From OCS116 sp051531935 (GTDB taxonomy: Bacteria > Pseudomonadota > Alphaproteobacteria > Rhizobiales > OSC116): 64,000 nt of DNA. A program made the translations under genes and the position numbers. The DNA lies in assembly GCA_051531935.1 (NCBI GenBank), contig JAOPTR010000002.1, positions 62,001 to 126,000 of the forward strand. The letters run 5' to 3'. The notes beneath the pieces are model-generated. The model made no database searches, had not been told where the DNA came from, and saw nothing but the letters and a program-made list of their open reading frames with translations. How positions within the stretch are numbered: the first letter of the stretch is position 1; each line of letters begins with the position of its first letter. Positions 8,339 through 16,606 of the stretch are shown piece by piece.

Positions 8339-8797
8339 CTATTTGCGATTATTATCTAATATTGTGCGGATTTGACTAAGGCTTTGAACCAAAGTTTCTA
8401 CTTGTTCTACTGTGAATCCGTGTAAAGCTTGGCTTAAAATAGGCGCCGTAACTTTGATGGTATCTAGGCGTAGTTTTTTGCCTGCTTCGGTCAGCCAAAC
8501 CTGCTTTGATCGCCCATCCGCAGGGTTAGGTAGAATTTTAACCATCCCGTGTTTTTCTAGCCCCGATAAAGTATGTGTCATCGTGGTTTTGGCGACCTGA
8601 AATGCTGTGGCAATGGCCAACGGTGTGCTGCCGTCACCCAAGCGAGTGAGATGATTAAGCACACCGAAATGACTGCCTTTTAGACCTTTTGGCATTAAGC
8701 TATCTAGTTTTGTACCGCTGAGCTGATTAATAATTGCAATCTCATTAAAAATGCCAAAATATAAAGGTAATATTTTTTCATCCAATTTTTGCATCAT
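8339..8797 (-). CDS. MarR-family transcriptional regulator
   Basis: A 152-residue winged-helix dimer. The core reads SHFGVLNHLTRLGDGSTPLAIA, FQVAKTTMTHTLSGLEKHGM as recognition helix, and PNPADGRSKQVWLTEAG as the wing with the family DxRxxxxxLT pattern. GGAGAG lies upstream of the start. It follows the nitroreductase gene by 24 bases on the same strand. A near-perfect 26-bp palindrome sits upstream of that first gene, so autoregulation of the two-gene operon is likely. Confidence 0.88.
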   Translation of the reverse strand: MMQKLDEKILPLYFGIFNEIAIINQLSGTKLDSLMPKGLKGSHFGVLNHLTRLGDGSTPLAIATAFQVAKTTMTHTLSGLEKHGMVKILPNPADGRSKQVWLTEAGKKLRLDTIKVTAPILSQALHGFTVEQVETLVQSLSQIRTILDNNRK

Positions 8798-8821
8798 TTG
8801 CAGCTCTCCGGTTCATATCAG

Positions 8822-9964
8822 CTAGATAATTTTAGCGTCAATTGGCCAACGAGGTCCTTGCGCTACAGGGGTAGCATAACCCAACCTTGCAATCATTTGA
8901 ACAACTTTACCTGATGCTTGCAAATAGTTATGAATATCTTGGAATTTTTCAGCCATTTCTGGGTATTCCTGTAACACTTGGCTCAATGGTTGAGTGGCAA
9001 TGCCATTTGCAGTGGCGGTAAGGTTTGTACGCAGCCATTGACGGCCAACATCTAGCTGATCAAGCCGTGAATTTTTATCGGTTATTATCCACACATAGCC
9101 CATTGCCGAGTCTACATTGGCCATAATCGCTGCAATGCCTTGACTATAGGTAGACGAGGTCACATCTAAAGCGGTTTCACGGCTGAATATGCCTGTTGAG
9201 CCTAAACTATCAAATAGAGGGCCACCGAAATCTATACCATCTGGATTTTTATTAATTTCGTCTTTGCCAATGCGGAACAAATCTACACTTTCTTTATAGG
9301 TGCGCGGCGTGTCTATTTCGATTTGCAGGGCATCATGGGTGAGTTTTCGCAAATAATTGATGTCTGCCTCGTCATTACTCGCGCCAACCGTTAGACCAGG
9401 AACGTCAGAAGTGAATTTTGCCATTTCGGTATCTGGTATTTTTAACTCCGTATTGTATGGCTCTTTTAAAGTTTGGCGACTTAAAGCGTGAGCAAATAGA
9501 GGGTCTTTTTGCACATCTTGATCTGGTTTAAATGAAATAATAGCAACAGGTCGTTTGTCTAGTTTATCTTGGCTAAATCCGCTCGGGAAACCTTCAATTG
9601 TAGCTAAATAGCCATCCTCGGCCGCTGCCATGCGCAATAGTTCAAGAAAACAGCCTAGACCGATGGTAATTTGGCGGTTGAAAGGGTCGGTATGTGGCAA
9701 CATTTTGTTGGTATCCACATAAAGTGTAATTTTATCTGGTTCAGATAGATCGACCATCCATGGTTGGCGGTTATGTGGGTTGGGAGCTAGAATTGCGTAA
9801 GACAATGCGCGGCGCCTTGGCTCAGCATAGCTACCAGCCAAGTTCCATGGCTCTAGTGCCTTGTGTGGCGTGCGGGTGGATAAAAACCCCCCAATACCTA
9901 CTGTTGCTGCTAAGATTGTGCCACCGCCAATAATGGCTAACATTTTACGTCGACTAAGGTTCAT
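8822..9964 (-). CDS. Tat-exported nitroreductase-family protein (Acg-like)
   Basis: A 380-residue flavoprotein-type oxidoreductase with a twin-arginine signal (NLSRRKMLAIIGGG at residues 2-15, then a hydrophobic run) predicting folded export. The body begins with LSYAILAPNPHNRQPW, the phosphate/FMN contact of nitroreductases, and continues as an internally duplicated Acg/FMN-binding fold. An exported Acg-type protein may store or use flavin outside the cytoplasm. It is the first gene of an operon with the MarR regulator. Confidence 0.8.
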   Translation of the reverse strand: MNLSRRKMLAIIGGGTILAATVGIGGFLSTRTPHKALEPWNLAGSYAEPRRRALSYAILAPNPHNRQPWMVDLSEPDKITLYVDTNKMLPHTDPFNRQITIGLGCFLELLRMAAAEDGYLATIEGFPSGFSQDKLDKRPVAIISFKPDQDVQKDPLFAHALSRQTLKEPYNTELKIPDTEMAKFTSDVPGLTVGASNDEADINYLRKLTHDALQIEIDTPRTYKESVDLFRIGKDEINKNPDGIDFGGPLFDSLGSTGIFSRETALDVTSSTYSQGIAAIMANVDSAMGYVWIITDKNSRLDQLDVGRQWLRTNLTATANGIATQPLSQVLQEYPEMAEKFQDIHNYLQASGKVVQMIARLGYATPVAQGPRWPIDAKII

Positions 9965-9985
9965 TTGATATTCCAGTTTAGTTCA

Positions 9986-10011
9986 ATTTCGTACTATATA
10001 TAGTGCGAAAT
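9986..10011. promoter_or_regulatory. MarR-type operator palindrome
   Basis: A 26-bp dyad with one mismatched pair; half-sites ATTTCGTACTATA and TATAGTGCGAAAT. It lies 22 bases upstream of the nitroreductase start, and a further TCGTAC half-site follows at about 10011. Size, symmetry and position fit binding by the MarR protein encoded as second gene of this operon. Confidence 0.6.
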
Positions 10012-10146
10012 CGTACCACGTCAAGTCTCTGCTAAAATTATTTCTTTATGAAAGATTGGGTGGCGGTTAATGGATTTATCTAGAATCAAAACTATTGCCG
10101 CAATTAGCTATGTTGACTATCGCGGTTTGGTTGGGTAATTTGAGTT

Positions 10147-10713
10147 ATGAAAATAGAAAATAATATTGCCGACAGACTGGCAAAGCGGTTGAAAGAATCG
10201 CGTAAAAATAAAGGCTTAAGCTTAGAAGCAACCGCAAAGCTATCGGGTGTTTCGCGCTCAATGTTATCACAAATTGAGCGAGGAGAATCAAGCCCGACAG
10301 TTGCAACATTGTGGAACTTAACCCGCGCCTTACAGGTCGATTTTGCAGGCCTTCTTGATGAAGAAAAATCCAATAAGGCCATCATTGAAATTATGCGTGA
10401 TGAACGCACGCCGACAATTGACAGCCAGGGCGAGGGGTGCCGCATTCGCATACTTAGCCCTGCGCATCAGGTGGGCGCTCTGGAAATATATGAAATTTCA
10501 TTCACTGCAAATGGTCAATTGGTAAGTGAGCCACATAGCCAAGGCTGCGAGGAGCATTTGACGGTTCAAGAAGGTGCGATATCGGTGGTCGTAGATGATG
10601 ATGTTGTTCATTTAAATCAAGGTGATACCATTAGATATGCCGCAGATAGGCCACATACAATTCGTGTTGAAACTGATCACGCGACGGCTTTGTTGATTGT
10701 CTATAATTCATAA
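10147..10713 (+). CDS. XRE-family regulator with C-terminal cupin
   Basis: A 188-residue two-domain regulator. Residues about 8-67 form a lambda-repressor-like helix-turn-helix (RLKESRKNKGLSLEATAKLS, then SRSMLSQIERGESSPTVATL). Residues about 110-185 form a cupin barrel with HLTVQEGAISVVVDDD and GDTIRYAADRPHTIRV. Such proteins sense small amino-acid-type ligands and repress adjacent catabolic genes. It lies 85 bases upstream of kbl-tdh on the same strand, so control of threonine/glycine metabolism is likely but inferred. Confidence 0.88.
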   Translation: MKIENNIADRLAKRLKESRKNKGLSLEATAKLSGVSRSMLSQIERGESSPTVATLWNLTRALQVDFAGLLDEEKSNKAIIEIMRDERTPTIDSQGEGCRIRILSPAHQVGALEIYEISFTANGQLVSEPHSQGCEEHLTVQEGAISVVVDDDVVHLNQGDTIRYAADRPHTIRVETDHATALLIVYNS

Positions 10714-10746
10714 AATATCTGTTATAAAGGATTTTATTCTTTTATA

Positions 10747-10776
10747 TTGACATATGTTGAAAAAATGAAATAGTGT
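10747..10776 (+). promoter_or_regulatory. candidate sigma-70 promoter of kbl-tdh
   Basis: A consensus -35 TTGACA at 10747-10752 is followed after 18 bases by a weak -10 TAGTGT at 10771-10776, 23 bases before the kbl start. AAGGAGC lies about 5 bases before the ATG as ribosome-binding site. The -10 is poor, in line with activated or repressed use. Confidence 0.35.
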
Positions 10777-10798
10777 CTCTTAACTTAAGGAGCTTGCT

Positions 10799-12007
10799 AT
10801 GAATACTCATTTTTTGAATCATATTTCAGACCAACTAACGCAAATAGAAGCGGAAGGGTTATATAAATATGAAAGGCAGATTACATCACCTCAATCAGGG
10901 CATATTAACGTCGAATTTAATGGTGAGAATCATCAAGCCATTGTTAATTTATGCGCCAATAATTACCTTGGTTTAGCCGATCATCCGAATTTGATATCAT
11001 CGGCTAAAAAGGCTTTAGATAGTCATGGTTTCGGTATGGCAAGTGTAAGATTTATCTGCGGTACACAGGACGAACATCGCAAATTAGAACGCAAATTGGC
11101 AGATTTTTTAGGCAAAGATGACAGCATTCTTTTCGCTGCTTGTTTCGATGCAAATGGGGGGTTGTTCGAGCCTTTATTAACTGCCGAAGACGCAATTATC
11201 TCCGATGCCCTTAACCACGCCTCTATCATTGATGGAATTCGTTTATGTAAAGCCAAACGCTATCGCTATGCCAATTCAAATATGGCTGAGTTGGAGGCTC
11301 GGTTAAAAGAGGCCAAACAAGCGGGTGCACGCTTCATTATGATTGCAACCGATGGCGTTTTTTCGATGGACGGACATTTGGCGAAATTGCCAGAAATAAC
11401 TGCATTGGCGAAGAAATATGAAGCCTTGGTGATGGTTGACGATTGTCATGCAACTGGCTTTATGGGGCCCCAAGGGCGTGGCACAGCGGCACATTTTGAA
11501 GTGTCTGAAGATGTAGACATTCTGACTGGTACGCTCGGCAAAGCTTTAGGTGGCGCTATAGGTGGTTATATTGCAGGGTCTCAGGTCATCGTTGATATGT
11601 TGCGCCAACGCGCACGGCCATATTTATTTTCAAACGCTTTGCCACCAATGATTGTGGCATCAGGGCTAGTAGCTTTAAATTTAGTAGAGCAAGGTGATGA
11701 ATTGCGCGCCAAATTGTTCGACAACACCAATTTCTGGCGCGAAGGCCTAACCAAGCTTGGTTTTGAGTTATTAGATGGTAATCACCCAATTGTGCCCGTT
11801 ATGTTAGGCGAGGCTAAGTTAGCTCAAGATATGGCAGCGCAATTATTTGATGAAGGCGTGTTTGTCGCGGGTTTCTTTTTTCCAGTTGTGCCCAAAGGTT
11901 TGGCGCGTATTCGCACCCAAATGAGTGCTGCCTTGAGCCGCAAAGATTTAGAATTTGCGTTGATTGCTTTTGAAAAAGTAGGCAAAAACTTGGGAGTGAT
12001 AAAATGA
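10799..12007 (+). CDS. kbl: glycine C-acetyltransferase (2-amino-3-ketobutyrate CoA ligase)
   Basis: A 402-residue PLP enzyme that cleaves 2-amino-3-ketobutyrate with CoA to glycine and acetyl-CoA, the second step of threonine degradation. Fold-type I motifs are clear: LCANNYLGL near 51-59, TDGVFSMDG near 184-192, VDDCHATGFMG near 213-223, and TGTLGKALGG with the PLP lysine at about 248. The length equals that of characterised Kbl. The stop overlaps the tdh start (ATGA), so the two enzymes are made together and may channel the unstable intermediate. Confidence 0.96.
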   Translation: MNTHFLNHISDQLTQIEAEGLYKYERQITSPQSGHINVEFNGENHQAIVNLCANNYLGLADHPNLISSAKKALDSHGFGMASVRFICGTQDEHRKLERKLADFLGKDDSILFAACFDANGGLFEPLLTAEDAIISDALNHASIIDGIRLCKAKRYRYANSNMAELEARLKEAKQAGARFIMIATDGVFSMDGHLAKLPEITALAKKYEALVMVDDCHATGFMGPQGRGTAAHFEVSEDVDILTGTLGKALGGAIGGYIAGSQVIVDMLRQRARPYLFSNALPPMIVASGLVALNLVEQGDELRAKLFDNTNFWREGLTKLGFELLDGNHPIVPVMLGEAKLAQDMAAQLFDEGVFVAGFFFPVVPKGLARIRTQMSAALSRKDLEFALIAFEKVGKNLGVIK

Positions 12008-13062
12008 CCCAAGGTGTAAATAGCCGACCAAATGGCATGAAGGCATTGGTTAAAGCCAAGCCAGAAATTGGCTTATGGATGCAGCACGAACCAGTGCCAG
12101 AAATTGGTGTTGATGATGTGTTGATTCAAATTAATAAAACAGGCATTTGTGGCACCGATATTCACATTTGGAATTGGGATGAATGGTCACAAAAAACAGT
12201 GCCTGTGCCGATGATAACTGGTCATGAATTTGCCGGCAAGATAGTGCAATTAGGGGCAAATGTTAAAGACTTGTATATTGATCAAAGAGTTTCGGGTGAG
12301 GGGCATCTGATCGGTAAAAAAAGCCGTGCTAGCCGCGCAGGTAAATTTCATTTGGACCCAGAAACACGGGGTATCGGTGTTAACGAGCAGGGCGCGTTTG
12401 CACAATTCTTAAGATTGCCTGCATTTAATGTCATTCCTTTGCCTGATAATATAAGCGATGAAATTGGTGCCATTTTAGATCCGCTAGGCAATGCGGTTCA
12501 TACGGCTCTATCATTCGATTTAATTGGCGAAGATGTTTTAATAACTGGTGCTGGCCCAATTGGTATAATGGCTGCGGCAGTGGCCAAGCATATTGGTGCT
12601 AGAAATGTAGTCATTACAGATATCAATCAAGACAGGTTGGATTTGGCATTAAAAGTTGCCGATGTCACCGCGGTCAATGTCGCTCATGATGATTTGAAGC
12701 AAGTGGCTGCCAAGTTGGGCATTGTTGAAGGCTTTGATGTCGGTTTGGAAATGAGCGGCAATCAGATGGCACTAGATCAGATGATTGAAATAATGGTTAT
12801 GGGAGGGCGCGTCGCTATGCTTGGCATTCCACCAGGTAAGTCGGCGGTTGACTGGTCAAAAATAGTTTTAAAATCAATCACCATTAAAGGTGTTTATGGC
12901 CGAGAAATTTTTGAGACTTGGTACAAAATGCTTGCCATGCTTCAGAACGGTTTGGATGTTTCGGCCGTCATCACCCATCGGGTGAAAGTCGATGATTTTA
13001 AACAGGGTTTTGAAACAATGAAATCGGGCTCTAGTGGCAAAGTTGTATTAGATTGGACTTAA
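12004..13062 (+). CDS. tdh: L-threonine 3-dehydrogenase
   Basis: A 352-residue medium-chain dehydrogenase that oxidises threonine to 2-amino-3-ketobutyrate with NAD. The catalytic-zinc ligands are present (C49 in KTGICGTD, H74-E75 in ITGHEF), as are the family markers NWDEWSQKT and GAGPIGIMAA. The structural-zinc lobe has lost all four cysteines and reads GKKSRASRAGKFHLDPE instead. The start overlaps kbl. The ATG at 12037 (MKALVKAKPE) matches the usual Tdh N-terminus and is an alternative start, but ATGA coupling supports the longer form. Confidence 0.95.
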   Translation: MTQGVNSRPNGMKALVKAKPEIGLWMQHEPVPEIGVDDVLIQINKTGICGTDIHIWNWDEWSQKTVPVPMITGHEFAGKIVQLGANVKDLYIDQRVSGEGHLIGKKSRASRAGKFHLDPETRGIGVNEQGAFAQFLRLPAFNVIPLPDNISDEIGAILDPLGNAVHTALSFDLIGEDVLITGAGPIGIMAAAVAKHIGARNVVITDINQDRLDLALKVADVTAVNVAHDDLKQVAAKLGIVEGFDVGLEMSGNQMALDQMIEIMVMGGRVAMLGIPPGKSAVDWSKIVLKSITIKGVYGREIFETWYKMLAMLQNGLDVSAVITHRVKVDDFKQGFETMKSGSSGKVVLDWT

Positions 13063-13140
13063 TATAGCCTAGCTATCAATTTGAATATAGCTTAATATAG
13101 CCAAATAATTACGTAAATTTATTTTGAATTGGCAAATAAT

Positions 13141-14067
13141 ATGGAGCTCAAATGGTTAGAAGATTTTTTGGCTCTGCATACGACACGTAATTTTCACACC
13201 GCCGCAAAACTACGTCATGTTTCTCAACCGGCTTTCAGTCGCCGCATCCAATCATTAGAAGCTTGGGTGCAAGAACCTTTGTTTGACCGCAATGCGCGGC
13301 CAGCAAACCTAACTAAAGCGGGTGAGAAATTCATCCCGCTGGCGCAAGAATTGGTCAACCTGTCCTATCAAGTGCGCGAAGAAATTTCTTTAACATCCAA
13401 GAATGAAGATGCAAAAATTCGTTTTGCAACACTCAACACCTTGGCGCAATCATTCATGCCCACGTGGTTAAAAGGTCTGCAGCCAATCATTTCTGCTGAT
13501 CAATTTTATGTAAATACTGGGTTTGGTGATTTGGCTGGATATTTAGATGCGCTCGAAACAAATGATGTCGATTTTTTTGTTTGTTATGAAGCACCAGAAA
13601 CCTTTTTTGTGGGTCGGGATAGAATCGTATCATCGTTAAAACTTGCCGAAGAAGCCCTTGTGCCTGTTGTGAAGCCTGATGAAAATGGTAATCCAACATG
13701 GTGGTTGCCAGACGCTTCAGACCAAACGATTCCATATCTCTGTACACGAACCGAAATTTCTATTTGGCCAGTGCGTGAGCATATCAAGAAACATTATACC
13801 AATTTGGAATTCAAAACCGTTTATGAATCCAACATCGCAACAGCCTTAAAGTCGATGGTATTAGAGGGTTTTGGCGTGGCTTGGATTCCTTATACTATGG
13901 TTTCCGAAGAGCTATTATCTGGTGAATTGGTACGTGCTGCCGCTAAAGAAACCGATATTATTGTCGACATAAAAATTTACCGCAACCCAAATCATCATGA
14001 ACAAAAATTAGATAAATTTTGGCAAGCCGTTGCATCGCAAGAAGTTTTGTCATTTTGCTATGATTGA
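13141..14067 (+). CDS. LysR-family transcriptional regulator
   Basis: A 308-residue regulator; the helix-turn-helix covers residues 1-60 (MELKWLEDFLALHTTRNFHT, then SQPAFSRRIQSLEAWVQEPLF). The ATG at 13141 is preferred over the TTG at 13129 because it gives the canonical N-terminus. It lies 78 bases after tdh, facing the same way and ahead of aapJ. It could act on either operon; no clear operator was found in the 200-base gap before aapJ. Confidence 0.88.
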   Translation: MELKWLEDFLALHTTRNFHTAAKLRHVSQPAFSRRIQSLEAWVQEPLFDRNARPANLTKAGEKFIPLAQELVNLSYQVREEISLTSKNEDAKIRFATLNTLAQSFMPTWLKGLQPIISADQFYVNTGFGDLAGYLDALETNDVDFFVCYEAPETFFVGRDRIVSSLKLAEEALVPVVKPDENGNPTWWLPDASDQTIPYLCTRTEISIWPVREHIKKHYTNLEFKTVYESNIATALKSMVLEGFGVAWIPYTMVSEELLSGELVRAAAKETDIIVDIKIYRNPNHHEQKLDKFWQAVASQEVLSFCYD

Positions 14068-14268
14068 TTTGTCGAGCACCCATATCAAAGAATTTGAATT
14101 TGATACTTTTTTTGCACGTTAATTTTATATGATGCGTATTTTGCATATTAATCGTTAGTAATTGTATTGGACGTTTGTCACAAGACATTCATATTATTTA
14201 CCTAGGGTGGGCAGAGTGTCGTCCGACGCTCGTATTACCCAAAAAAGAATAATAGGGAGAACATATAA

Positions 14269-15309
14269 ATGAAACTTAATTCAAAACTAATGACAATGAC
14301 TGCTGCGGCAGCCATTTTATTTTCGGGTGCATCTGCTGCATCTGCAGAAACCACACTAGAAACTGTAAAAGCTCGCGGTCATGTGCGTTGCCAAGTTGGT
14401 CCACCATCACCAGGTTATTATAACCTAGATGCTGCAGGCAGCTGGTATGGTCTTGATGTATCAATTTGTCGCTCAGTTGCAGCCGCAATTTTTGGTGATG
14501 CAAATAAACTAGAAATTCAATCAGTAAGTTCTCAAGCTCGTTTTACTGCTTTGGCGAACGGTGATTCTGATTTGCTTTCACGTACAGCGACATGGACTAT
14601 GTCTCGTGATACGCAGCTTGGCATAGATTTCTTACAACCAAATTTTTATGATGGCCAAGGCTTTACAGTGCGTAAAGACAGCGGCATCACGAGTGCTTTA
14701 GAACTTAAAGGCGCTAAAGTTTGCGTAACATCTGGCACAACAACCGAGCTTAACTTGACCGACTTTAGCCGTCAAAATAGCCTTAAAATCAGCAATGTAA
14801 CATTCGACGATTATAACGTACGTGATGATACATACCTTAATGGTGGTTGTGATGCGGTAACTGGCGACAAGTCTTCAATGGCTGGTAACATTGCTTCATT
14901 CCCAATCCCTGCTGATCACATGATTTTGCCAGAAACATTGTCTAAAGAGCCATTGGCTCCTGCAGTTCGCCATGGCGACAACCAATGGGCTGATATCGTT
15001 CGTTGGACTGTTTATGCATTGATTAATGCTGAAGAATTGGGTGTTACTCAAGCGAATGTAGATGACATGTTAGCTAACTCTAAAAACCCAAATATTTCTC
15101 GTATGTTGGGTGCCGAAGGCAATTTGCATGAAGGTCTAGGTCTTGAAAAAGATTGGGCTTATAACATCATCAAAGCCGAAGGTAACTACGGCGAAATATA
15201 CGAAAAATATATGGGTAGCGGCGAACAAGGTATTGGCATTGACCGTGCTGGTTCTCTAAACGCTCTATGGACAGACGGTGGTCTAATGTACGCACCACCA
15301 ATGCGTTAA
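14269..15309 (+). CDS. aapJ: general L-amino-acid ABC transporter, substrate-binding protein
   Basis: A periplasmic solute-binding protein of 346 residues. The signal peptide is MKLNSKLMTMTAAAA followed by ILFSGASAASA, with cleavage after residue 26. The mature start TTLETVKARGHVRCQVG and the later GLDVSICRSVAAAIFGD are typical of the AapJ/BztA group, as is the ending with GLMYAPPMR. It binds a broad set of polar L-amino acids for the AapQMP transporter encoded next. A strong terminator follows, so this gene should be expressed at a higher level than the membrane components. Confidence 0.95.
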   Translation: MKLNSKLMTMTAAAAILFSGASAASAETTLETVKARGHVRCQVGPPSPGYYNLDAAGSWYGLDVSICRSVAAAIFGDANKLEIQSVSSQARFTALANGDSDLLSRTATWTMSRDTQLGIDFLQPNFYDGQGFTVRKDSGITSALELKGAKVCVTSGTTTELNLTDFSRQNSLKISNVTFDDYNVRDDTYLNGGCDAVTGDKSSMAGNIASFPIPADHMILPETLSKEPLAPAVRHGDNQWADIVRWTVYALINAEELGVTQANVDDMLANSKNPNISRMLGAEGNLHEGLGLEKDWAYNIIKAEGNYGEIYEKYMGSGEQGIGIDRAGSLNALWTDGGLMYAPPMR

Positions 15310-15317
15310 TCCCTATG

Positions 15318-15349
15318 GGGCGTCGAATTTAAGTTCGGCGCCCTTTTTT
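15318..15349 (+). terminator. Rho-independent terminator/attenuator between aapJ and aapQ
   Basis: GGGCGTCGAA pairs with TTCGGCGCCC (10 bp, one G-U) across a 6-nt loop and is followed by six T residues, eight bases after the aapJ stop. Partial read-through would give the usual excess of binding protein over permease. Confidence 0.85.
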
Positions 15350-15398
15350 AAGTTATATCACGTCAATACATATTAAGTTAGCACGGGGCTAAAAATAA

Positions 15399-16604
15399 AT
15401 GTCGGATGAAATCGAACAACGAATAAGGCCAAAGGAAAAATTCAATTTTTTCCAAGATCAAAGAGTACGTTCGGCCTTTTATCAAATTTTAACTGCAGGC
15501 ATTGTCGGTTGGTTAATTTATTATCTGGTTAGCAATACAACTCAAAATTTACAGTCACGAGGCATGAGCACGGGCTTTGGTTTTATGGATGTTTCGGCTG
15601 GCTTTGACATCGAATTTAAATTGATGGAATATGCCCCAGGCGTAGGCACTTATTATGATGTTTTCATCATTGGCGCGCTTAATACATTACTTATCTCATT
15701 TTTTGCAATCATTCTTAGCACCATTCTTGGCTTCTTTATTGGTGTTTTACGGCTTTCTAACAATTGGTTAGTGGCTAAAGTTTCTCTCACATTTGTCGAG
15801 ATTTTCCGCAATATTCCTTTGCTCATTCAAGTTGTTTTTTGGTATATCGGTGTTTTCAGCCTGTTGCCAGCGGTTAAAAAAACCGTAGATATTTCGTTTG
15901 GTACAGAGCGTATTTTAATCAACAACCGTGGTTTATATTTGGCATGGCCCGTCCCAGGCGAAACGTTCTGGATGACAATTGTCGCATTTTTAGTCGCCAT
16001 CGTTGCTGCATTGGTTTACCGTCGTATCGCACATAAAAAGCAAGATCAATCGGGCGAGCAAACGAGTATATTACTGCCGTCTCTTGCCGTTATTATTATA
16101 TTGCCACTCATTGTATATTTCATGACAGGCATGCCACTGGAGTGGGATGTCCCTGTGTTAGAAGGTTTTAATTTTGTTGGTGGTGCAACCGTGGCGCCCG
16201 CATTTTTAGCCCTGCTTGTATCACTAAGCATCTACCATGCCGCACAAATTGCCGAAGCCGTAAGAGCTGGCATATTGTCCGTAAATGTAGGGCAAAGTGA
16301 TGCTGCTAAAGCCATTGGGCTAAAATCTGGCAAGGTCATGTCATTGGTTATCATTCCTCAAGCCATGCCATCCATCGTGCCGCCTCTTATTAGTAACTGG
16401 ATGAACACCGTTAAGAACTCATCTTTAGCCATTGCACTTGGGTATCCAGACATTGTTTCACTATTCATGCAAACCTCTCTAAACCAAGTTGGGCATGCTG
16501 TCGAAATTGTGGGTTTGACCATGGCATTCTATATGCTCGTTAGTTTAATTATTTCGGTTCTACTGAATATTTACAACAAACGTGTACAACTGGTGGAGCG
16601 CTGA
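15399..16604 (+). CDS. aapQ: general L-amino-acid ABC transporter, permease
   Basis: A 401-residue inner-membrane permease of the His/Glu/Gln/Arg family, with several helices and the long central insertion seen in AapQ/BztB. The block FVEIFRNIPLLIQVVFWYIG is the family signature near the first half, and the C-terminal coupling loop reads AAKAIGLKSGKVMSLVIIPQ. It pairs with AapM as the heterodimeric channel. The gene ends two bases before aapM. Confidence 0.94.
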   Translation: MSDEIEQRIRPKEKFNFFQDQRVRSAFYQILTAGIVGWLIYYLVSNTTQNLQSRGMSTGFGFMDVSAGFDIEFKLMEYAPGVGTYYDVFIIGALNTLLISFFAIILSTILGFFIGVLRLSNNWLVAKVSLTFVEIFRNIPLLIQVVFWYIGVFSLLPAVKKTVDISFGTERILINNRGLYLAWPVPGETFWMTIVAFLVAIVAALVYRRIAHKKQDQSGEQTSILLPSLAVIIILPLIVYFMTGMPLEWDVPVLEGFNFVGGATVAPAFLALLVSLSIYHAAQIAEAVRAGILSVNVGQSDAAKAIGLKSGKVMSLVIIPQAMPSIVPPLISNWMNTVKNSSLAIALGYPDIVSLFMQTSLNQVGHAVEIVGLTMAFYMLVSLIISVLLNIYNKRVQLVER

Positions 16605-16606
16605 AA

